From the NCBI GenBank assembly GCA_031549965.1, contig JAVBPB010000098.1, forward strand, positions 1 to 46,044: 46,044 nt of DNA. The letters run 5' to 3'. Origin of the DNA: JAVBPB01 sp031549965 (GTDB lineage: Bacteria; Bacillota; Clostridia; Lachnospirales; Lachnospiraceae). Below, one piece after another: positions 1 through 12,200 of this stretch. Numbering within the stretch: the first letter of the stretch is position 1; each line of letters begins with the position of its first letter. The notes beneath the pieces were generated by a model that did not search any database, was not told the origin of the DNA, and worked only from the letters and a program-made list of their open reading frames with translations. The translations under genes and the position numbers were made by a program.

Positions 1-173
1 TATCCAATTGTGCAGACCGGCCGACGAAGCGTTTATGTTTTGTCAAGACTTTGCTTGCAAAGGCTTGTAAAAAACATGCTGAAGGAGGGTAAGGCAAACA
101 ATTGGATATATATACACTCATATTCATCTGAAAAATTTACACAACCTAAATCAAGGACTTTTTCAGTGGCCTC
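1..173 (-). mobile_element. Copy A (partial) of a 230-bp foldback element
   Basis: Non-coding element cut by the left edge of the window. It is the reverse complement of the copies at 15627-15855 and 22993-23231. One arm is complete (about 107-173, ending TTTTTCAGTGGCCTC), followed inward by the conserved GAAGGAGGG block, an inner hairpin (ATGTTTT with AAAACAT), the GCAGACCG block and the start of the other arm (TATCCAATTGT). It abuts the terminator hairpin of the giant gene, as the other copies abut hairpins. Its target duplication cannot be checked because the left end is missing. An open frame runs through it but has no counterpart in copy B. Confidence 0.85.
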
Positions 174-174
174 C

Positions 175-211
175 AAAAAACCAGGTCGTCTTAATGACTT
201 CCTGGTTTTTT
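175..211. terminator. Bidirectional rho-independent terminator after the giant gene
   Basis: The inverted repeat AAAAAACCAGG (175-185) and CCTGGTTTTTT (201-211) gives an 11-bp stem with a T6 run on both strands. It lies about 30 bases past the stop of the giant minus-strand gene, so it probably ends that transcript. The foldback element ends two bases from the stem. Confidence 0.85.
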
Positions 212-240
212 GTTTATATCCCTTTGATATAATACTCTTT

Positions 241-3200
241 TTATTTTTCTTTTACAGTTACTGTTTTAGATAACGTTATAAACAACTTTTTATACGCTTC
301 TAATCTACTCTTTGGCACTTTTACAACCATATTTTTTACTCCATGATTGATTGCTGATTTTACTGACTTTAACTTTGTACTGTTAATAGTAATGATACAA
401 CCATCCTTCAGTTGACAAAAAGCATGATTTCCTATTGTTACTAATCCAGTTCCAATTGTTATTTTTTCCAAGTTTGTACATCCATAAAATACATGATTTC
501 CTATTGTTTTAACATTATTACCTATTTTAATCGATGTAATGGTTTTATTTCCATAAAATGCCTTGCTGGTTATACTAGTTACATTATAAGTAATCCCTTT
601 ATAGGTTATTGAATTTGGAATAGCAATGGTAGTTGCTTTACTATCTGTTGTTCCTGTGCAGGTTGCTGTATTTTTTCCTGTTACCTTATATACGAGCTTG
701 GTATCCGATTTAAAAGTATCCTTCCACTGTGCATATAATGTAATATTCTTTGAAACCTTAATACTCTTACCTGCTTCATAAGCTGTTCCGGATCCATCTG
801 CTTTTGTATTCCATCCGGCAAAAAATCTTGAAGTACAGATTGGTGTTCCTTTTACCTTAGCAATTGTTCCATTTATATAATTTGTATTGTCTGATGGCAT
901 TTTGCTTACATTCTTTGCTTTGTTTACATTGTAAGTTATCTTAAAGGTTTTGGTTTCCTTATCGACCACTGTTACTGTTACTACACTGCTTATTGTTTGT
1001 GCTGTCTTTTTGCCACCTGAGTATTGGTTGCTATTCGTTACAACAACATAATAGTAATATGTTCCAACTTTACCGGTTGGCACATTGTAACTGGTACTTG
1101 TTGCACCAGAGATTAATGTTCCACCTGTTGTAAGTGCTGATGTATTAGAGTACCATTGATAGGAAAGGACTCCTCCATCAGATGATGTTGCCTCTACCAC
1201 AAGTTTTTTTGTATCTCCTGCTTTAATAGAACCACTTATAGGTTGTATAGTTATTTGAGGAATTTTTGTGTTAACCACTTCATAATTACTATTAGTAGTT
1301 GGAGTCTTGTACCCAACAGCATAATCTGAAAACTTCTTTACATGGAGTGTTATAGTATCTTTTCCTATCTCAACATATTCACCCTCAGCATTTGGTCTTA
1401 CAGTCATAGTGCGTGCAACACCGTCATGTAATCTGAAAATCGTAATTTCCCTGCCTCTTGCCTCCTCTGGTATTGGAAATGTTCCTGTTATTATTTGGTT
1501 AAACTCATATGTGGATAACTCTTCATTGTTTTTAATGACTTTGAAATCTAGGTTAAGTACAAGCGTTTGACCTGAGGCAATATTCATAATTTCTTGGGGA
1601 ACAGACTTTGTTTCAACTAAAAGTTTCAGGCTGCTAATTGATGGGTCTTTTTCTAGCATATCTTCAAGTGCTGATACACTCATTACAACTGGAGGTACAT
1701 CCTCACCTTTTACTTCTATTTCTGTTGATTTCATTCCAATATTCATGTCAACCGTAATAGCAGCACCTTTAATAATTTCCTTATATACTGTTTTGGTTCC
1801 TGAATCATTTTTTGCTGTTATGTTGTAAGCTCCGGCAATTAAATTGCTAAATGAATAATTTGTACCGATACTCTTTCCAAATATCTTGTTTCCTTGCATA
1901 ATAGTTACAACAACGTCACTAGGGTCACCATTATCTACTGTTACTACACCGCTTATGCTACTAAGCACCGGCATTGGGTCACTTGCTTTCGATTTTACTG
2001 TCAGGTAATTGCCCATAAAATTGATTTTATAATTTGGATTATTCAAAGTTCCCAAAACGATTGGGTAATTTCCTTCTGATTCACTCGCAATTCTTGAAAG
2101 TGAGCCTGTAAGTATATCTCCGGCAAACAAACTTCCCGATGTGATATGATATGTAAACTGAGGGTCTTTTGCTCCCCTTACCTTACTTTGTGGGTCTGCT
2201 TCTACCATGAGCACAGCTTTGTCTATTGTCCAGTTACCAAGGGCAATATTTGTCGCCTTTCCATAGCTTACACCGTCCTCAACATCAATTGTTATAGCAT
2301 AAGTTCCTGCCTCTGTCGGTGCAATTTCACTCCCGTTATATTTAACAGTTACTGTACCTACGCCTGCATTTGGTGTTACACTTAAACTTTGTTGCATCTT
2401 GTTATAGGTTGTGTTTACAATTGAATAGGTTACATCTGATATTGTTGCTACTGGTTTTACTGTTAGTACATAAGATGCTTTTGCTTTTTCGTATATATCA
2501 TCAGACGCCTTTGTTGCCATTATGGTTGTTGTTCCTGCACTCAGTATAGTTACTAATCCTGAGTTACTATCTACCGTGGCAACCTCTGTATCACTGCTTG
2601 AATAAGTAATTTCTCCAGTACCGCCATCACCTGAAAGCGTGGCTGTTTTTGTAAATTCACTGTCGCCTACGGTTCTGATTTCATTTTGATTTCCGTCTCC
2701 AAACGTAATACTTTGTGGTGTTAAATCTGTGTGTACAAAAGTAGCTGCTATAGTAATTTCACCGTTTGTTGCATCGCTTTTGTTTACCGTATAGGTCTGG
2801 CTGGTGCTTTCGCCTGCTTCCTTAACTGTTACAAGCCCTGATGCATTGGAAAATGTTATTATATTCTTTGATTTTCCAGACAAGTTACCCAAAGTATAGT
2901 TTATGGTTATTACATCGTCTTCCCGTCCGGTTAAAGATGAAATTGTTACGGCTGTGTCACCTTCTGCTACGTCATCATCGATATTTGTAATCACAATGTT
3001 ATATGGTACTACTCCACCATTTAAGGTTAATGTCATACTACCCTTTGTTCCCACACGTGTAAGAACACAAGAAATTGTCTTGCCAACGTCTGCCGGGCTA
3101 ATTGTGTAAGTTGATGCATTAGAACCTACGGTGTCGTTATCTGCCATCCACTCGTAAGTAAAGTCTCCTTCTCCAACGGTAATTTCGTTAGTTATAGCTG

Positions 3201-6200
3201 TTACTTGTTGACCAATTGCATTTTCACCTGTGATAGATGCTGTACCATCAAGAGGTGGTGCTTCTGTTATTGTTACAGTTACCACATCACTGGTTGTCTC
3301 TGCTGTTTTTTCCCCGCCATCACCATTATCTGCAATGGTGTTTGTCACAACAACATAGTAGTAATAAGTTCCTATTGTATCAGTTGGTAAATCATAGCTA
3401 TTACTATCTGCACCAGAGATTAAAGTACCACCTGTTGTAAGTGCTGATGTATTTGAATACCATTGGTATGAAAGTGTACCGTCGTCAGTAGCACTTGCAT
3501 CTACAGTAAGTGATCTGCTTACACCTTCTACAGCAGATATGCCTTCTGGCTGAGTGTCTATTACCGGAGCTTTAGCCTTAACTTTTGGTAATACAAGGAA
3601 TGCTTTGTATGAAGCTACCACTGTTTCGTCTGAAGCTGTTAATGTAGACCGTAGTGAAATCGTCTTACTTTCCTCTTTATTAAGGGTCACAAAGCTTTCT
3701 TCTGTTTCATCATAGCTTTCTATTTCACCAATTAATTCACCTTTATCGTTATATAGTTCAACTAAAATGTTTTCTATAACTGAATTTTGCAAAGAGTTGT
3801 TTTTAGCAGTGACATTAACGATTATTGTTTTGTCTTCATCTTCTGACAAAGATGTCCCCATAATACTGACTGATTTTCCATCTGCTCTCTTTAAAGGACT
3901 ATTGATGGTAATAGTTGATTTATTGTTTCTTTTATTATTTTCTGATTGTGTGGTTTCATCGTTCTTAATTTCTGTCTTTACATAAACGTCAACACCAGCA
4001 TTAGGAATTTCTTTTTGTTCACTGTCATACAGTGTTGTTAATAACTCACTGACATCAATATTTTCCTGATAATTATAAGCACCGTTATCAATACGACCTA
4101 AATCATCTCCACTAATTTCTACTTTGTCACCAATTGGAATCTCATAATTGGAATCTGCATAAAAACCTAGTTCAACAGTTTTACCGCTATCTAAAAGAGG
4201 AATATAACTGTCATTGTATAAGCGTACATTAATTGGACGTTCACCATTCTCCTGGCTTGCTATTTCAATATCCATTATACCAACGTCTGGCTTGTTGATT
4301 TCAAGAAAACCACTTATTTCTCCTGCATTTCCACCTATTGCCGTTGCATTAATAGCGTATTCCACATTCTTAATGCTATCACCTAATGTATAAGTCAATG
4401 TTATTGTTTGACTGCTTCCTGGTAGTATAGGATTATTGCTCAAATCTACCGATATCTCACCATTGTAATTATCTGTAACATCAAGTTTTGTAATAGGTGT
4501 AATACCTCCATTACGTAAAACATAATTAACATTTAAATCCATGCTCGGTATAATGCTATGTTTATCATGTAAAACATCAACTAATTCTATCTTTTCTTCA
4601 AATGTATAGGAAGATGATTGTATATTGGTTGTACCTGCAGCTTCCATAATCTTTATCATGCCGTCTGTATGTTCTTTTGACATTGATAAATACATTGCGT
4701 CCCATGCGGCTTGATAGTCCGCATCATTATCAAAGTCAGATCTGATTACTGCTTGATTAACTAAGTCAGTCACATCAATCTCATCCACCAGTTTTGAATT
4801 TCCTTCACTATAATCTGTGGAAAGAAGAACTGCATTTATCTTGTTTCCTTCGCTATAAACATCATAATGATCAATTGTATTGTATTGTGGCATTTCTGTA
4901 ACTACCTGCTCTGATGTAGTACCAAACATACCATTATAAGTATAGAAACCTAATGCCATAAGTGTACTTGAGGATGTTTCACTGTTTCTTTGTGTCCATG
5001 CTATTTTTAAATCGTTAATGGTTCCTTCGTTTGCTATTGCAAATCTAAAATCATGACTAATGCTAGTTTCACTGCCTAAGTTACTGTTTATGCTTTCGAT
5101 AAAGGATGTATCAATTGTACCATTATCATTTACTGCAACAAGCCTGATGTCATGATTAGTACCAGATTCGTCGTAAGACTCGCTGTACCATCCGATAACA
5201 AATTGTTGACTTCTATCTTGTTTATTTATTAGAGCTATTTGAACATTCTCATCGACATTTGTATCATTTGTAACCTTAATAGTACTTGATGCACCAACTA
5301 AAGGAATATAAGTATAGCAAGTTTCAAGATCACGAGAAGCCAAATCCTCTCCGGTCTTAATTGTGTATGCAATTACAGCCGAGCCATTGTCTGCCATCTT
5401 AACCTCAAGAGCCTGAACCCTACCACTTGTTCCATTATAAGCAACTTGTGACTGACTCCAATTTGTACCATCAAAGATACTGTAGTAAATTGAATCATCT
5501 ACGTTAAAATCAAGTGGATTATCTGAAGAAGAATAAGTACTTCTCCATGCGACAATTGCTTTATTACCTGATGACGCTATACTTGGTGCCATATCAGGAG
5601 AATTGTTAGTGGTTAATCTCTCCCAAACCCATTCATCTCCTGTGTAATGAGCAACTGCAATCTCAGTGGAATTCAAAGCCATACTTAAATCTTCCATAGT
5701 AATTTCACCGTCATTTGGTACTGCAACAACTGTCCCATCTTGTACTTCATATTTGTTCTTTTCTCTTATCACTGTATCTGTTTCCTGAACCCAAGTTGCA
5801 AAATACTCATTATTAGCTCCTGCTACTTTTAGGTAGCTGTCACCATATCCATAGTCTTCTTTTTTATCCCCTTCTTTTCTCGCAATTGGTCCCATGTCTT
5901 TATATCCATTACTCTCATCATCCCATTTTGCCCAAGATGCAACTGTTTTTTCTATATCCACGCTGTTTGAGTCTGATAAGAATGTAATTATACTTCCATC
6001 ATCGTTAAATAATGGATTCGCAAAAGGATATGAGTTAGTTTGTATGTTTTCAAACCAATTTGTAGGTGTTGGACCGCTAAAGAGGGATGCTGTCCATACT
6101 CTTTTTTGCATATCCAGATAATCACGGCTTTCAATTCCGGAAGACATTAGTTCAAGTTGGGTTTCACCGTTTGTGTCCATCATAGCCGAATACTTCATAC

Positions 6201-9200
6201 CTTTTGCCGTAGTGCCACTCCACTGTGCCACAATTTTGTCGTAGTCCCCAAAGGATTTTTCCCAGCCAAATTTAACAGAAGCAAAAATTCTCTCATACGT
6301 AAAACAAAGAATCTTCAGCATAAATTTAAGACCTATTTCACCCTTTATCTGGAGGTGCTGCCCTTGCTTGGCACCAATGACTGGACTACTACTTACCATT
6401 AGTTTTTGTGTTGCGGTGAAACCGAGATTGCCAAATATACCAATCTTTAATGCAATAATAGAGATATCAAATCCAATACCCGCAAATGCCTCAACACCCG
6501 CCGAGAATCCCAATGTGGTAAACACTGAAGCATTCTTTGATTCATTTACTGTTTGTACCTGTGCTCCCATAGCTACTAAAAGTCCCGCATATGCTTTAAA
6601 GCTCATAGTTACAGGAATCGGTCCACACCAAAAGTTTAAGTTATACTCTTTTTCAATGCTGACCTTACCGCCAACTTCGCCACCTACAATATAAATTTGC
6701 CATTCCTGTGTATCTATATCATATTGTGCATCACATATCATACTTCCGAAAAGCTTAAATTCTACAGGTCCGCCGTCTTCGTCTTCATCATCGCCATCGT
6801 CAGCCTCCCCTGCCTCTCCAAACTGCTCAGCAATTTTATCGTAATCTACATCCTCTGAATACTTCATAGATACACCATCATCACCTTCATCACCACCTGG
6901 CAAACCTGGTACCTCTGGATAATCTCCGATAGCAAGTATTACTTTAAAGAATGTTGGATCCGCAGTAGGGAGTAAAATAACTTGCACCTTATTATCACTG
7001 CCTGCAAGACTGCCGAAAAAGCTCATTGCATCAGCAAGCATATCACCCTCTGGAACAATATTATCAAGTAATTTATCAATATTAACACTCTTCTCCACAG
7101 TTTCTGCCGCTTCAACTGAAGCTTCTTTCATTGGCTCGCTTTTAACTGCTTCTTTTAGTCCTATTCCGTTAAAGATTTTGTAATCCGGTCTTGTAGTTGC
7201 TAGTGGAGTCCCGTTAACGGTGGCATTCAAATCAACAAGTTTCTTGTCACCTGTGGCAAGCCAAGGACCTTTCCAAAGACCTTCTTTTGATTCAATTTCA
7301 AATGTTTCTGTTGAAAACTCGCATACGATTTTCATAACAGGCATGGTTGAGAATGGGTATACAAAATATTCGGATTCTTGCCCTGGAAATGGGATTTGAG
7401 TTTCTGCATCCATGTAGTATCCTTCATATGCATCGCCACCTTGTGAAACATCAGGTAATATAGCAAGACCATTTTCGTCACGCCCCACACCTTTTCCCCA
7501 TAAAATCATACTAGCCGCTAGTTCAGTTTTTGAAAACTTTTCTGATGGTCCTATAAGATCTGTTTCTAGTTTAGCTACATCAAAGGATTCACGATACCTA
7601 TAACCGCTGCCAAATTTTTCGTATATTCTAAAATCTGTATTTCTTATAAATGGAGCAACTACTCCACCTTCCACTAAGTTTATAAGTTCTGTGCCAACTT
7701 TCTCTTTTTTTGTGGAGGCAGAAAGGTTCATTTCAAATATTTCCGGCCTGTATTCGTCATTCTCGAATTGTAATTCAAAGGCATATTTTATAGGGTACGA
7801 CGGATCATACAGATAACCGTCGCCACTACCTGCTAATCCGGCAACTTCGCTAACATCAAAATATACCTTTAGCAAACCGTTGTTGTCTGTAGTGAATCCA
7901 ATAGGTTCAATACCGTTTGACTTACTATTGTCCACACGAGGATCGTGTTTCTCTGTTTTATACAAGTTGGCTCTGGAATACAGACCCATATAGTACGCTC
8001 CGCCACGAACTATAACATTTTTATTCGCATATGGCTTTCCGTCTGGAGTAACAAGATAAATATTCGCCTCTGATGCTTTTTGCATAGTTACCATATTTAA
8101 TGGATACATTTGAAGTGACGCAATGTCAGCTTCTGAAGTACGCACTGTAGAAATGAACACGGTAGTGGTATACATACCGGATTCGCCCATATCAGCAGAA
8201 CAGATGATATCACTACGTATGCCATTTGGTTCGTAAATTGCTATGGCACCGTTTTTGTCAGTTTTAAGTGTAACAGTCTCTGTATCTGTTTTGTAAGTTA
8301 GCGTAACTTCAGTTTTTGGCATAAATTGAAATAAATATAATTTATCCTTAAGTGATTTACTTGTTCCAGAAATGTCCGTTGACATTCCAGATCTGGCATG
8401 AGTTGCCTTAATGGTAAATTCATCGTTGTTAGTACCCACCAACATGAAATCGCTGGTTGGAAGGAAGGTAGGAACGGCAGATGCTCGTATATCAGAGTAT
8501 ATACCACCTTTATAATAGGTTAACCTTACATCATTACTTAATTCCCCAGTAATATTACTTCTTGATTCCCAGCCAATCTGGTCGCTTAAAAGCCCCCAAG
8601 CATAGTCGCCATACTTGATGCTGACGATTACAGATAAATTAACATCCTGTCTTAGTTGATCAATAGTGAGCTGGCTTTTATTATTCTCATCTTCATCATC
8701 TTTAAGCTTTAAAGATTTGCCATCTGCATTTCTTGGAATGTCTTTAATCCAATCCTCATTACCCATGGTAATCACACCGTCTACTACTTGTGTACTCTTA
8801 CTCAAAGCATCGTATACTGCAATGTCTAATGCATCATGATTATATACATAAAGTAGATAAGAATCCATGGAATATCCATCTTCAAGGGGATCATTACTGC
8901 CAGAGATACTGATAGCATAGATCTCTTTCAATCCCTCTATCTTGAAATCTGAATTATCCTTATCGGTTAAAAACGGTATGGTAAAACTCATATCCTTTGT
9001 AAAATCCGTAGATTCTTCGTTCATAACCACCTTATTATCGCTCATTCGAGTAACGGTATAGAACCATTTTTTATCAGAGGAAGCGTTATTCACACTTTTA
9101 AAGTTCCAAGATACATCGTAGTCTTCTTCGGTCGTCACAAAATAGCTTTTAGGTATGGTAAGGGTAGTCTTAATAGGTGCTGATATTACCGTAATCAGTA

Positions 9201-12200
9201 CAGGCTGTGCTGTAATCAATCTACCTGTTTCTGTATGTGTTGCCGAAATCTCCGCTAAATAAGAATATCCTCCTTTTGATGAAACGGTATTCAATACACC
9301 ATCAGGAATAGTAACAGATGATGCTATGTTGCCTTCGGTTGATGTTACTGTAAATGTCTTGATGGAGTCTGAAGACTTATTGCCTACTTCATCTGTTTCA
9401 TAAAGTTTAAGAGTATAAGTTGTTTCTTGTTGAGCCGATTCCTCTTTATTCCTCTCAAAAAGATTTGTCATAAAATATATCTTTGCAGGATCATCTGATA
9501 AGGCTAATACACGCTGGGAATTTTTTGGAATAGCTAAATAAGGATTCAATCCTGCTAAAAGAGATATGTCCTCACTGTTTATCTCAAATTCTTCTCCACC
9601 GTTTTTAACTACTAATATAACATGAGCTGTCCCAGCTTTACCCGTAGGAATTACTGTAACAGGTAACTTTTTGACATTACTTCCATTGTAGATGTAATCA
9701 ACTGGAACACCGGCCTCTACCTTTAATATACTTTCATCAGAGCTTCTCCATTCAAAATTGTCTGGACCTACAAATGAAAAATCATTCTTTCTATCCCCAA
9801 TTAAATAAGAAAGTTTAATCTCGTCAAGTTGAAGTAGGCTTTCTGCATAGATTCCCTCGATTTTATTGGTATCTTTGTTACATAGCTCCTTCCATGTCCC
9901 AGTGTAGTCATAATCTAGAGAAACATCTGCTTCATCAAAAAATACGCTAGGAGGTGTAAAGATTAACCGTCTCCAGTTATTATCCAGAATAAGTGGTGCT
10001 TTTTTATCTGGTGACTCAATATAATCAATTGGTGAGCTTAAATCTGGGTCTAAATACATTAGCATAGAATCCAACTTAAATGCTGAATCTAAGTTGCTTG
10101 GTGCGTCAAAAGTTAGATATATTGCCACAGGTTTCTCGTTATAGGTTATAGTTTCACCTGTAATTGGACTTGTATAGCTAAATGATTCGTTATCGTTTAC
10201 TTCCATATACACTGGAATTCTGGTAAGATCTCCGTCAAGGCTTGCGTAGATACTTTTCATACGCCATCTGGTGTTACCATCTACAGGCTCTGCTTCTGCT
10301 GCTGCCCAGGAAATAAGATCTGCTCCATCCTTAAAAGGTACACGAAATGTATAAGTATTGCCTGATTTTTCAAAGGTTGCTTGGCTTATATCAAAACTGT
10401 CGACTTTCATTGGAGTATGTAGTTTACATTTGACGTTGTTATATGGCGTAAAGTCTGCTGTTTTATTAAATTGAAGCTCCACATCTTTTGGATCCTTAAG
10501 CCCAGTTGCCGAAAAATCTGTTACGTTTAAAGTTAATGCATCATTATCCTTAACTGTGTATAAATAGGTAACAACATTGTCTGTTCCTGTGATTGAATAT
10601 TGGTAAATTGCAGGGCTTAAGTCCACACCGTTTACAGTGATTTTCGGGTTACTTCTTGTAATTTTTGCATAAGTACCCAAATTAACAGTGATAGGCACTT
10701 GCTGTCCCGCATAAAAGTCTCCGTCTGGTATAGAAAAAGTAGGTTTTAAAGGAGCTGATGGCATCTCATAACGAGCATATAGGGTAACACCACGAGGTAC
10801 TGTATTATTTCCCCACCATTCAGGCTCTGTTAATTTAAAAGGATGCTCATAATAGCTACTTATTGTTGAAGAATAAGTCGTGTATAATTCAAATACCAGA
10901 TACTTGCCTTGGAATTTTGATATAGGGCCATTTATTGTTGGATATTTCCCATTGGTGATAATTGTTGAATCTTTGGTACCTAAGCCATTTGTACGAGAAT
11001 TGGTTCCGTCTGAATTGGCATCGCTGTTATTGAAATAATAGAAATAATCATAACTAAATTTAGTTTTAGGCATACTAACACTGTCTATATTTCCTATCTT
11101 TTGTATAATGATATCATTTGGACCAGGCGGTGTTCCACAACTAAGTGTATTTGAAATAATCTCATTTACTTTTCCATCTGCCCCTTTCGGTCCTGTGGAT
11201 GATATATAAAGAGTTGCCTGGAATTTTCCGTTAACAATAGCATTGTTAATTGTAGTAGAGTTGTCACTAAAACCAAAATATTGGATCCCTGCACGTAGAT
11301 CTACAGATTCAAGACCCGTAAAATCTGCATCAAGTGGTATATAGTAATATAGGCATGTACCGCTACGTTTATTATCAATTTTATCAGGATCATCTGGGCT
11401 CTTGAATACATGGTCTATATTTTTAAATGGATATAAAAATCCAGTAGTCTCCTTAGCTCTACCATCTATCCAATATGATTGGGTTAGTTTTGGCATAGGT
11501 TTACTGTTTGTACCACCTGACATTGGTGTAGCACCAACGATGTTATGGAAATCTATAGCAAAATAACGCTGTCCGCCAAATGTGTTAAGAAAATTAGTAT
11601 ATTCATCAAACGAATAGTAACCAAGGTCAAGATATACCCTAACTTGGGTTTTCCCAGCAGCAATTGTTATCTTACCAGTCTTATCGGTACTTACTTCTGC
11701 CTTTCCTGGGTAAAAGTTCTGCTTATAATCTGTTGAGTTGGTACGAGTGCTGTCAATTTTAACTGTTTTAACAGCTCCATCTAATATTTTGTAATTAAGG
11801 GTGATATCTTTATCAGATTTCTTATTAAGTAAGATATCAATGTAGAAACCGAAAGGTCTTCCAGAATTTTCACTTTCCGTACCAAGAAAAGAACTAACTG
11901 TTAAAGTTGGCATCTGAGCAAAGTTAAGTGCACCGCTGTTTGAGTAGGCATAGAATGGGATATAGTTAACTTCTGCATTTGATGCACCTGTACCCTTTTT
12001 AATGTCAGTTGGCAAAAAGTTATATTTAATGTTGGTTGGGATTGCGTACTTATTTATTACATCACTTGATGTATTTGCTTGATCTACAACGTACGAATAG
12101 GTTCCATCATCATTAGCTGTATCACCACTTTGTGTCAGAAAAAGTTTTTCAACCGTTATTGCCTCGCCAGCACCAAACAAGCTAAAATTCTTATCGGTCA

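Noticed and set aside
10..273. Open frames of 66-87 codons across foldback copies A and C
   Set aside because: They follow the inverted-repeat sequence, lack ribosome sites and have no matching frame in copy B.
6368..6694. 108-codon plus-strand ORF inside the giant gene
   Set aside because: It is a shadow of the long minus-strand frame, whose domains are clear; no ribosome site was seen.
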